From: Impatiens glandulifera
Taxonomy: Eukaryota > Streptophyta > Magnoliopsida > Ericales > Balsaminaceae
Length of the DNA stretch: 64,000 bases
Assembly: GCF_907164915.1 (NCBI RefSeq)
Contig: NC_061862.1
Coordinates: 5,212,358 to 5,276,357 of the forward strand
Direction of reading: 5' to 3'
Below are positions 10,064-20,111 of the stretch, one piece after another. The translations under genes and the position numbers were made by a program. Position 1 is the first letter of the stretch, and every line of letters begins with the position of its first letter. The notes below the pieces were generated by a model. That model searched no databases and had not been told where the DNA came from. It worked only from the letters and a program-made list of their open reading frames with translations.

Positions 10064-11316
10064 TGTTAGGATCGGGGACGCCCTTGGAGGACCGGGGTGT
10101 TTTCCGGTTTCGGTAAGGGTGGCCGCTTACAACACACACTTTTTGGTGATAGTCCGGTTAGAGACTAAAACCTTTCTCAGCACTGCACAACCTGTCACAG
10201 ACTCTTGAACCGGGTTCAAGGGCGGAAATGTCTGTTTCAGGTTGAAGCAACGAATGCGACTTTTAGATGATGTTTTAGAAGGAGTAGGTTTTATGGATAT
10301 GAGTGACCGGTTTTAGGAGTATGATTGTTTTTGAGGTTAAGGTTAAGTGAGTGAGAAATGAAAGCAAAGAAAAGAACACGAGACAAGAAATTTGTTTATG
10401 GATGTTCGGAGCAAACCCTCCTACGTCACCCCTTCTTCTCAGGTTATGAGAAGGATCTCCACTAACTCTTTAGAGTTACAATTACACTTCCGGTCGAGCC
10501 CAACTTCGCTACTCGCCGGTTACACCAAACTCACACTTTGATGTAATACAACAGCTCAATACAAACACACACAGAAGGCTTCCGGTTTTAAACACACCGG
10601 TTTTAGAATACAGGACTTTATCTCTCTAGAATTTAATGCTTTATCACTTTCAGAATTTATGATGCTCACAACTACAAGTACCGAACTGCATTGAATGAAG
10701 ACGATCCGTCTTCCTTTTATAGCTGAAAATAGCCAACGGTTACTTTCTTCTCTCTCTTGCGGATTGGTCGATCATTAGCACGCCTGTTTGCAGAAAGGTT
10801 GCTTGCACGCTTCAACTTCCTCAACACCTGGCATTCATGCAGGTGACTCTGAGCATATGATGACATAGCCGGTTTTCAGATTGATACACGTGTTGAACAT
10901 CCGCTTCCGGCTGTCAGCATCGGATCAACAAAGCATCATTGCTTTCCTCGCATGCTTCTGATCGGATCTGATCTTCTTTTATTCTTTCGAGACACGTTTC
11001 TTCCGTCATGGTACGTCACTCTTGAGATTTGAATCTTCTGACTTTTGATCTGTACTATCCGGTTTCTGTGTCTTGTGCATTATGATCCGGTTGGAATGTA
11101 ATCTTTTGTTCTTCGTTAACCGGTCGCTTTGAGAAAGTGAAACCGGTTCCTGTGATCTTTTAACTTGATCACTTGAGGCTGGTTTCTTTGAAGTAGTAGC
11201 AACCGGTTTTTGATGCCTCAACCGGTTCCGGTTTTTTAAGTACCTGCACATGAAAATTAATATCTGTTTAGTTTATCTGGCCGGTTCTAAAATTAATCTA
11301 CTTAATTTTTCTATCA
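10064..11316 (-). repeat. 3' LTR of nested copia element
   Basis: 1253 bp, minus-strand ends TGATAG and CCTAACA, TATA box at plus-strand 10713-10721. Nearly identical to 16494-17746 and clearly related to the outer LTRs, but a distinguishable subfamily. Confidence 0.95.
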
Positions 11317-11465
11317 ATTTCTCCCTTTTTGATTATTTAGAATAAATATTCAAAAATTGTAATGTGTGGCCGGTTTTAAGAAAATTAACTTTCTTAATTT
11401 TTCTATCAATTTCTCCCTTTTTGATTATTTAGAATAAATATTCAAAACTTGTAATATATGGCCGG
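11317..11465 (-). repeat. Duplicated polypurine tract module of nested element
   Basis: The tract AAAAAGGGAGAAAT (minus strand) occurs at 11317-11330 next to the LTR and again at 11409-11422, 92 bp away, each time preceded by LTR-start sequence. This is the same architecture as in the outer element. Downstream to 11684 is AT-rich with no gene seen. Confidence 0.82.
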
Positions 11466-11684
11466 TTAACAGTATGAGTTCAATTGCTTTGAGAGAAACG
11501 TGTTTGAAAAACATGAATTTGATTTTTGATAAAGGTATGTTTTGAAAAAATAAGTAATGTTTTTAAGAAAAATATGTTTGAAAAACAAGAAAAATATGTC
11601 TGAAAAACATAAGAGAGAGCAAAGTAACCAAGTTCTGAAACACAGTAAAACATAATTGTTCAAAAATAATTATAGAAATAGAGT

Positions 11685-13615
11685 TTAGGGCTTGGATGGT
11701 CCCCCCTTGTGTTGCTCTTTTTCCAGCTCTTTTTCCAACCGTCTTCTTTCTTCTTCTTGCCTTGCTCTGTGTTCTCTAGCACGTCTGTCGGCATCGATCA
11801 GCACACCGGCCCATACACTTGAATGATCGGTGTCCTTATTCTTAAGGTTGAAGTTGGCGCAAACTGGCTTTGGTGGTGGAGGAGGTGGAACAATCGAAGG
11901 TCTGAAACTTGGAGTTGCTGTGGATTCTCCGGTTGTCCTTCTCTTCCGCCTGTTAAGTTCCTCCGGATCTTCTTCTTCTTCCTCATCAAGCGGTTCCGCA
12001 TTTATCGCAACCGGTGCGGCTGTTTTCTGCTCTGCCCGCTTCATCACGTTTTTAACAGCACTTCGTTTCTTCTTGTTCTTGTTCCTTGTACTCATGGAGT
12101 GGGACGATTGACCCAGTATCGGTTCCTGGACGTTAGCCTGCTCCTCTTCATTGCATTGTTGGGCAAGCTCATGGTCTTTATCTTTAAGTTCCTTCTGTAG
12201 TCGTTCTCTTTCAATCTCTTCTTCTTGCAATTTCTGTGCGGTTTCAGCATCCTTTTCGATTTACGTTTGGGTTGAATTGACTTGAACCTTGGACATTTCC
12301 CCGATTTGAATTGTCATTTCTTGCAGCATGTCCAAAAGTGGAGCGGTTGCGGCTTTGACGGACTCGGCAATCATGGCTTTAACTGTTGTCTGCATGGTCG
12401 TGTCCATCATGGTTTGTAGAGAATTTGACAGTTTATCTTCAGCCACTGAAATTCTTTCGTCGGTTACTGCTTTAAAATTCCCAAGGCATGAATCAGCTGT
12501 TTCCACCATTGCTTGCTTGATTTGATCTATGTCCAGAGCTTTGACCGGTTGAGAGGCTTCTTGTTCCAGGTTTTCAGAGGTTCCGGATGTTTCACCACTT
12601 ATAAAGAAAGGCTTACTTTGATATAACTCAGCATTGTTGAATTGACGTTGGCAACTTTTCCACCATTGCATGTCAAGACGATCAAGATTTCGCACAAGCT
12701 GTTCACGTACCCCAAGAAATCGTTCGACCATCTTCATTTCAATCGGTTCTAGCGTCTTTCCTTGGATTTCTTGAAAGGCATTCTCAATTGCCTGTAACCG
12801 AGCGTTTTCAAGGATTACCGGAGCTTTGTTAAACGCCGGTTGGATTAGATTGGTGTTAGCTAGCTCGAGTGCCCTTTCTTCTAGCTTGACGAGCCTGTCC
12901 CACTGTCTGTTACCGCTTAAGCCTGGAACCATGTCTGATAACTTGGTTTCGCATCTGAGCTTCACCCACAGGATGTATGGAGCTAGCGCATCACTTTCAC
13001 CTTTGTTCATGTCTTGAATAAATTCCTCAAATAGCTCATTTTCTTGCTCTATGGTGTATGGAAACTCGTCTCCGGTTATGGCTTTAGTTTGAGGGTCGAT
13101 TTGCAACGTGCCCGTTCCGGTTTCCGTTGTTTCTTCAAAAAGAATGCCTTTTCCTTTGTTTATCGGAGTAGGTCCTTCTGGAGCTGTCTTGCCTCCTGCG
13201 GAAACGGAGGGTTCCTGTTCTTCAATATTTCCCTCCTGAGCCGGAGATGCAATTTCTGTTGATTTGGTCGTCTCATCGACCGGTTGAACTTCTGTCTGAT
13301 CAGGTATTTCAACCTGATTGTCTGGCTTCCGACGACTTGAAACATCGTCCTCTTCGGTTTCTCTTGTGATCTCCTGGACCACATTCTGAATTGCTTCTGA
13401 GGTATTCAAGCCCACATCGGCTAATACCTCTTCAGCTTGCTTACTGGGTGACTTGGAGGTTGCAGAGTGAACATTTGCCTCTGCCTCCTCCTTTGAGTTT
13501 GACTTGTTCTCCTTGCTCCCCGAAGATTCGGTTTGCCTCGGAGATAGAATGGGATCTGGAATAACGGTGTTGATGGGGATGGGCTGAAAGACATCTACGG
13601 TTCTTTCCGGTGGAT
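11685..13615 (-). pseudogene. Accessory gene C of nested element, 3' part, one nonsense codon
   Basis: From the gap edge the frame reads PPERTVDVFQPIPINTV and stays open through the acidic, helical region (GLNTSEAIQNVVQEITRETE, MAxKxxxPLLDMLQEM) to TAA at 12261-12263. The outer copy has CAA there. It then continues in frame to the natural end at 11685: proline run PPPPPPKPVCANF, SSVWAGVLIDADRRAREHRA, and an E/R-rich coiled coil. This copy is contiguous where the outer copy is frameshifted, so it best shows the full C-terminal part. Except for the one stop it is open over about 640 codons. The beginning lies in the N run. Confidence 0.78.
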
Positions 13616-14115
13616 NNNNNNNNNNNNNNNNNNNNNNNNNNNNNNNNNNNNNNNNNNNNNNNNNNNNNNNNNNNNNNNNNNNNNNNNNNNNNNNNNNNNN
13701 NNNNNNNNNNNNNNNNNNNNNNNNNNNNNNNNNNNNNNNNNNNNNNNNNNNNNNNNNNNNNNNNNNNNNNNNNNNNNNNNNNNNNNNNNNNNNNNNNNNN
13801 NNNNNNNNNNNNNNNNNNNNNNNNNNNNNNNNNNNNNNNNNNNNNNNNNNNNNNNNNNNNNNNNNNNNNNNNNNNNNNNNNNNNNNNNNNNNNNNNNNNN
13901 NNNNNNNNNNNNNNNNNNNNNNNNNNNNNNNNNNNNNNNNNNNNNNNNNNNNNNNNNNNNNNNNNNNNNNNNNNNNNNNNNNNNNNNNNNNNNNNNNNNN
14001 NNNNNNNNNNNNNNNNNNNNNNNNNNNNNNNNNNNNNNNNNNNNNNNNNNNNNNNNNNNNNNNNNNNNNNNNNNNNNNNNNNNNNNNNNNNNNNNNNNNN
14101 NNNNNNNNNNNNNNN
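13616..14115. other. Assembly gap, exactly 500 N
   Basis: The run joins accessory gene C (left) to the middle of the gag-pre-integrase region of pol (right), both in minus orientation. In the outer element the same two points are about 6.8 kb apart after subtracting insertions. The round length suggests a placeholder, so true element content here is unknown. Confidence 0.97.
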
Positions 14116-14593
14116 TATGCCAAAGCCAGTTTGGATCATTTCCGGCTATCATACACACAGGTTTTTCGAAATCAGTTTTCCAGTTTACTTTATAAATGTT
14201 TCCTATCCGGTTACCGGTTAACAAAGTGTCATTGTCTTGATTTTTGACCAAGCATGAGTTTTTATGAAATTCAACTTTGTAGCCCACATCGCACATTTGG
14301 CTTATGCTTAGTAAATTAAAGCTTAATTTTTCTACTAACAGCACATTATTTATGGATAATTCACCATGGACAATCTTACCTTTGCCCACGGTTTTACCTT
14401 TTGAGTTATCCCCGAATGTGATGAATGCTCCGGTTTCGTACTTGATGTCGGTCAGTAGCTCCTTGTTTCCGGTCATATGCCTTGAGCATCCACTGTCCAA
14501 GTACCATTCAGAATTCTTCAACCGGTTGCTCCTCCTAACCTGCAACAAACAATTATTTACACCTTTTTGGTACCCACATTTAGTTGGGTCCAT
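14116..14593 (-). pseudogene. Nested element pol, N-terminal fragment (protease and start of integrase)
   Basis: ATG at 14591-14593 overlaps the last codons of gag in another frame (14-bp overlap). It contains [13 protein letters not shown] (aspartic protease DSG), then GAG-pre-integrase sequence up to GNDPNWLWH, where the N run begins. It retains 29 residues (MCDVGYKVEFHKN...) that the outer copy lacks. Confidence 0.85.
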
Positions 14594-16448
14594 GGTTGAT
14601 TAGTCCCTTTGGGATCCAGACTTGGATTAGTCGGATCACTTTCCCGGTTATTGTTTTGATAATATTTGGCTTAACTTCTTGGTCGTTGCTCAAGAATGCC
14701 TTATGTGGTGATGGGCTTCTTTGATGTCGGTTTTTATTATTTTTACTTGGTTTCCGGTTGGCTTTCCTTCTCTCAGGATGAAGCCATTTTTCAGATTCGT
14801 TAGGACCTACATATTTAAGCGCTTCTTCCGGTTTTAAGTCACTTTCGGTGTGTGAACTTTTGACAAATTTTATAAATGGAAGATTGTTTTTCGTTAGTTT
14901 CATCCCGTTAGATTGTTTTGTTTCATTTTGTTTACTTGGATCATAACCGATACCATATCTACACTTCGGATGTCGTTTATAGTTACACATTTGTTTCACT
15001 ACTTGACGTGATCTCTCCCACGCAGCCGTGACGTACATTGCTCGTTCATCGGTTTCGATTACCGGTTGAACTGTCTCCTCATTATCCGAGAATAGTTCAT
15101 CCGGTTCATATGTTTTGATTTCACATGTTTTATTGTTTTCATCATTTATTTGTTCGGTTTTAGGTTCTACAGATGTTGGTATATATGCAGATATATTTCT
15201 GAACTCAGCAACCATTTGGTTGAGTGCAGAGACTAAATCTTCTTTAGTAAACTCATCAGACGAGAAATCAAATACCTCTTCGTCGTTTGTCATGAAGCAG
15301 GTTACTTTCTCTTCATTATCTTCGTTGTCGGAATATGCCCACTCGCTTCCACCGTCGGATGCAATGAGAGCTTTTTGGATCTCCTTTCCTTCATCGGCAT
15401 GTTGATCATCATTTCTCCGGTAGTCGTTTCGTTGGTTGTTGTTGTTGTTTCCCCGATAGTTGTTTCCTTGATAATTGTTTCCCTGATACCGGTTGCCTTG
15501 ATAGTTGTTTCCTTGATAATTATTTCCTTGATAGTTTCCTTCCGGCTTTCTGACGTCTCTTCTTGGTTTTCTGCACTCTGACCTGAAATATCCAAAACCA
15601 TCACAGTTATAACATCTCTTGTTTGATTTATCTACATAGTTATAATTAAAATCATTATTGGATGGTGGCTGGCTCTTCTTCATGAATTTCCCGAATTTCT
15701 GGGCTAGCATTGCCATCACATCGTCGGTTATTTGATCAGTGTTTTTGACTGGAGCCGGTGCGGTTGATACTGGAGCCGCCGGTTCCACCGATGTGACCAA
15801 AGCTCTTGTTGCGGTTGATGTGGATGCTTCATCTTCGATCCGAGACTTGATCTCGAATTCGTAGGCTTTCAGATCCTCGAACACATCATGCAGTTTCATC
15901 TACCCAAGGGTGCTAGACTCCCTCATCACCATGTTCTTGATATCCCACGTGCTTGGCAGTGATCTTAAAGCTTTGATGATCACTTCTCGGTTGTCATACT
16001 TCTTTCCGAGTGTCTGAAGCTCGTTTACTACGCTGGTGAACCGGTTGCTGAATTCCTTCATATTTTCTCCCGGTTTCATCCTTATGTTTTCATACTTCTG
16101 CGTAGCCACCAAGATTTTATTCTCCTTGGTTCTTTCATTTCCCTCGTGAATCTGAATGATCGTTTCCCAGGCTTCCTTTGCATTGTCACACTCTGATATT
16201 TTGTTCAAAGTGTTGTTATCTATAGCCTTATAGATGTGCCTCATGCAATGGTTGTCCAGGTTGCTTCTTCTCCGATCTTCACTTGTCCATAGGCTTTCCT
16301 CCTTGTTGATCTTGATCGGTCCTTCCTTCAGGACTCGGCTCATCTCATCATCTAACGTTATCAGATGTAGATACATCTGTTTCTTCCAACTGCTAAATGC
16401 TTCGCTGTTTAGCATTGGCGGCTTGTCGCTGTGGGTCATGCTTCCCAT
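14580..16448 (-). pseudogene. Nested element gag, one nonsense codon
   Basis: The frame starts at 16448 ([18 protein letters not shown]), reads through a retrotransposon gag domain ([45 protein letters not shown]), and is stopped by TAG at 15900-15902, where the outer copy has CAG. The same frame continues from 15899 with a CCHC knuckle ([14 protein letters not shown]), an NYQGN-repeat basic segment, an acidic segment, and the end ...[12 protein letters not shown]. Gag forms the particle that packages element RNA. Confidence 0.88.
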
Positions 16449-16479
16449 TTTCTTCGGTTGCTTGAGTGCTAAGAACCTC

Positions 16480-16491
16480 GCTCTGATACCA
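16480..16491 (-). promoter_or_regulatory. Primer binding site, nested element
   Basis: Minus-strand TGGTATCAGAGC, complementary to the 3' end of initiator tRNA-Met, lies two bases from the end of the 5' LTR. Confidence 0.92.
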
Positions 16492-16493
16492 CT

Positions 16494-17746
16494 TGTTAGG
16501 ATCGGGGACGCCCTTGGAGGACCGGGGTGTTTTCCGGTTTCGGTAAGGGTGGCCGCTTACAACACACACTTTTTGGTGATAGTCCGGTTAGAGACTAAAA
16601 CCTTTCTCAGCACTACACAACCTGTCACAGACTCTTGAACCGGGTTCAAGGGCGGAAATGTCTGTTTCAGGTTGAAGCAACGAATGCGACTTTTAGATGA
16701 TGTTTTAGAAGGAGTAGGTTTTATGGATATGAGTGACCGGTTTTAGGAGTATGATTGTTTTTGAGGTTAAGGTTAAGTGAGTGAGAAATGAAAGCAAAGA
16801 AAAGAACACGAGACAAGAAATTTGTTTATGGATGTTCGGAGCAAACCCTCCTACGTCACCCCTTCTTCTCAGGTTATGAGAAGGATCTCCACTAACTCTT
16901 TAGAGTTACAATTACACTTCCGGTCGAGCCCAACTTCGCTACTCGCCGGTTACACCAAACTCACACTTTGATGTAATACAACATCTCAATACAAACACAC
17001 ACAGAAGGCTTCCGGTTTTAAACACACCGATTTTAGAATACAGAACTTTATCTCTCTAGAATTTAATGCTTTATCACTTTCAGAATTTATGATGCTCACA
17101 ACTACAAGTACCGAACTGCATTGAATGAAGACGATCCGTCTTCCTTTTATAGTTGAAAATAGCCAACGGTTACTTTCTTCTCTCTCTTGCGGATTGGTCG
17201 ATCATTAGCACGCCTGTTTGCAGAAAGGTTGCTTGCACGCTTCAACTTCCTCAACATCTGGCATTCATGCAGGTGACTCTGAGCATATGATGACATAGCC
17301 GGTTTTCAGATTGATACACGTGTTGAACATCCGCTTCCGGCTGTCAGCATCGGATCAACAAAGCATCATTGCTTTCCTCGCATGCTTCTGATCGGATCTG
17401 ATCTTCTTTTATTCTTTCGAGACACGTTTCTTCCGTCATGGTACGTCACTCTTGAGATTTGAATCTTCTGACTTTTGATCTGTACTATCCGGTTTCTGTG
17501 TCTTGTGCATTATGATCCGGTTGGAATGTAATCTTTTGTTCTTCGTTAACCGGTCGCTTTGAGAAAGTGAAACCGGTTCCTGTGATCTTTTAACTTGATC
17601 ACTTGAGGCTGGTTTCTTTGATGTAGTAGCAACCGGTTTTTGATGCCTCAACCGGTTCCGGTTTTTTAAGTACCTGCACATGAAAATTAATCTCTGTTTA
17701 GTTTATCTGGTCGGTTCTAAAATTAATCTACTTAATTTTTCTATCA
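16494..17746 (-). repeat. 5' LTR of nested copia element
   Basis: 1253 bp, pairs with 10064-11316. TATA box TATAAAAGG on the minus strand at plus coordinates 17143-17151. Hairpin arms at 16865-16871 and 16877-16883. Confidence 0.95.
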
Positions 17747-18699
17747 GCTTCCAGCCGCTATGTACTCTGCCTCTGCGGTTGAGGTTGCAACGGATGTTTG
17801 TTTCTTGCTACTCCAAGTGACTAACCGGTCACCCAGAAACTGACAGGTTCCACTTGTACTCTTTCTGTCGATTTTGCATCCTGCGTAATCGGCATCTGAG
17901 TAGCTTATTAGATTGAAGCTCGAGTCTTTTGGGTACCAAAGTCCCACTTCTTGAGTTTCCTTTAAATATTTTAGAATTCTTTTGGCCGCCGTATAATGAG
18001 ATTGCTTTGGATTTGCTTGGAACCTCCCGCACACTCCAACCGCAAACAAAATGTCAGGACGACTGGCTGTTAGATATAGCATCGATCTGATCATTCCTCG
18101 ATATGTTGTGATGTCAACGGCTTGACCATCATCATCTTTGTCCAGCTTTACTGAAGGACTCATTGGCGTAGCCGCTTCGGCACATGTATCCATCCCAAAT
18201 TTTTTTAGCAGTTCGGCTGTATACTTCGGTTGGCTTATGAAAGTTCCGGCTTCAATCTGCTTAACCTGAAGTTCTAGAAAGAAACTCAATTCTCCCATCA
18301 TACTCATTTGAAATCTATCAGTCATCATTTTCGAAAATTTGTCACATAATTTTGGATCGGTTGATCCGAATATGATATCATCAATATAAATTTGAACAAG
18401 TAAGATTTATTCCTTTCTTTCAAATTTGAAAAGTGTTTTGTCTACCGAACCTATTGTAAATTTGTGATCAAATAGAAATTGTGTTATTGTATCATACCAA
18501 GCTCTTGGAGCTTGTTTCAAACCGTAAAGGGCTTTATTCAGCCAGTAAACGTGATTTTCATGTTCTGGATTTTTAAAACTTGGAGGTTGGTTAACATACA
18601 CCTCTTCATTTACTTTACCGTTTAAAAAAGCACTCTTAATATCCATTTGAAAAACTTTGAAATTTTTGAAAACTGCGTATGCTAAAAATATTCTAATTG
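17747..18699 (-). pseudogene. Outer element pol, reverse transcriptase and RNase H fragment
   Basis: Minus-strand frame: MDIKSAFLNGKVNEEVYV, ALYGLKQAPRAWYD, then TAA at 18407-18409, then ILLVQIYIDD (RT catalytic YxDD type), MGELSFFLELQV, AGCKIDRKSTSGTCQFLG and AEAEYIAAG. The single nonsense codon sits five residues before the catalytic IYIDD motif. Both ends are defined by target duplications of the two nested elements: AATTG at 18695-18699 and GCTTC at 17747-17751. Confidence 0.92.
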
Positions 18700-20012
18700 T
18701 GTTAGATAGATTCAGACCGGTTCAAATAAACCTAACTTAAATAAACTTTCCATGCAGAAACAAGGAACCGGACCGGATGAACAAGAGAACCAACTAAAGA
18801 AACCTAACCGGTCAAGCTACCAAACCGATCAAGAGTATTCGGAACGTGACCGCACAAAGAAAGGATCGGCCAAAGCTTAAAACCAGATTCATCAAACAGC
18901 CGATCATCCATAAGAGAGAAATAACCGGAAGAAGTCCGGTTACATCACTCATACCGAAAGACCTTCGGCCAAGTCAAATGACCGACCAGTACAAGAAGAC
19001 ATTTCGGGTATCTGTTGAGAACGATACCAAAGGAACAGACTGAATACTTCCTTATCCATGCAAGTCTGAGGAAAGACTGTAGGCTGCAGAAGACAGTACT
19101 ACCGGATCCTTCCACTTCGGGATAAGACGGAAAGGAAATCTTCCAAGTACAGACAACTGTCCAACAGACAGTGCCTACATCAAGTAAAAGACAAACCCGG
19201 CAGGTTTGTCTTACACACCGGAAGAACAGACCGCCAGGTCTGAGACAATACCAGGTCTGAGGTTGACCGTCAGGTCTGAGGAAACGACCGCAGGTCTGAA
19301 CCTCTGAAACACTGAATCACTGCACCTCTGATCAGCCAATCAGATTCAAGGCAGTGAAATATGACCGTTGGCATATTTCACCTATAAAAGGAGGTAGCTG
19401 AAGAAGAGTAAATGCAGTTACTTAAGAAGGATATACGTTGTGGCACATTTTTGAGAGAGCATTTACTACAAGTGATAAGATTGTGCTGGGTTAGAAAGCC
19501 TAAGTGTTGAAAGTTGAAGTGTGTTTTACAATTTCGGTATAAATTGTAAGAGTGTTATCGAGCAGGAAATAAGTCTCGATCGGTTTGTACTTGTATTCCT
19601 TAAAAATATCCTTCTCGCGGTTTCGAGAGGAAGGGGTGACGTAGGAGTTTTATCTCCGAACATCCATAAAACCTGTCTTGTTATTTACTGTCTGCCGGTT
19701 TCATCACTAGACCGACTTATACCACTATAACCGACTTAATCCTAACCATACCGAACTTCCAGGTTACCAAAGTCGATCCATCAAACTTCAAATCTCCACT
19801 ATACAATACCGATTATGCCTATCATACAAGCGTGTCGCTTCAACCTGAAAGCAAACCTCTTCCGCGCTTGAACCTAGTTCAAGAGTTTGTGACAGGTTGT
19901 GTAGTATTGAAACCCCGGTGTTAATCTCTAACCGGATTAACCACCACCCTTCGAGTGTGAACCGCTAACCGGTCCAACCCCCGGTTCATCAGCGGCGATC
20001 TAGATCCTAACA
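18700..20012 (+). repeat. 5' LTR of non-autonomous element
   Basis: 1313 bp. TATA box TATAAAAGG at 19383-19391. Hairpin arms CTTCTCG at 19611-19617 and CGAGAGG at 19624-19630 precede a GGGGTGACGTAGGAG block shared with the other LTR family. Confidence 0.95.
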
Positions 20013-20014
20013 AT

Positions 20015-20026
20015 TGGTATCAGAGC
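20015..20026 (+). promoter_or_regulatory. Primer binding site, non-autonomous element
   Basis: TGGTATCAGAGC, complementary to initiator tRNA-Met, two bases after the LTR end. Confidence 0.92.
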
Positions 20027-20111
20027 GTATATCCCGATATGTGACATTTTCAAAAGGGCGATCCTGGCAAGGGGAGGAAACCTCAACAACCTCACAAGGG
20101 ACAAAATAAAA

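Larger units (their letters stand above)
10064..17746 (-). mobile_element. Nested copia element of the same family, with assembly gap
   Basis: LTRs of 1253 bp each at 10064-11316 and 16494-17746 differ at only about 8 positions by eye. The target duplication is GCTTC at 10059-10063 and 17747-17751. It is inserted in the RNase H coding region of the outer element. Minus-strand order: primer site 16480-16491, gag, start of pol, a run of 500 N (13616-14115), end of accessory gene C, duplicated polypurine tract, 3' LTR. Most of pol, accessory genes A and B and the start of C are missing at the N run. The matching interval in the outer copy is about 6.8 kb once its insertions are removed. Gag and gene C each carry a nonsense codon. 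Confidence 0.95.

Noticed and set aside
11466..11663. Phenylalanine-rich minus-strand frame near the 3' LTR of the nested element
   Set aside because: Low-complexity reading of A/T-rich leader sequence, not conserved in the outer copy.
15302..15604. Threonine/isoleucine-rich frame opposite or beside gag
   Set aside because: Alternative frame of the NYQGN repeat in gag; the repeat makes all frames open.
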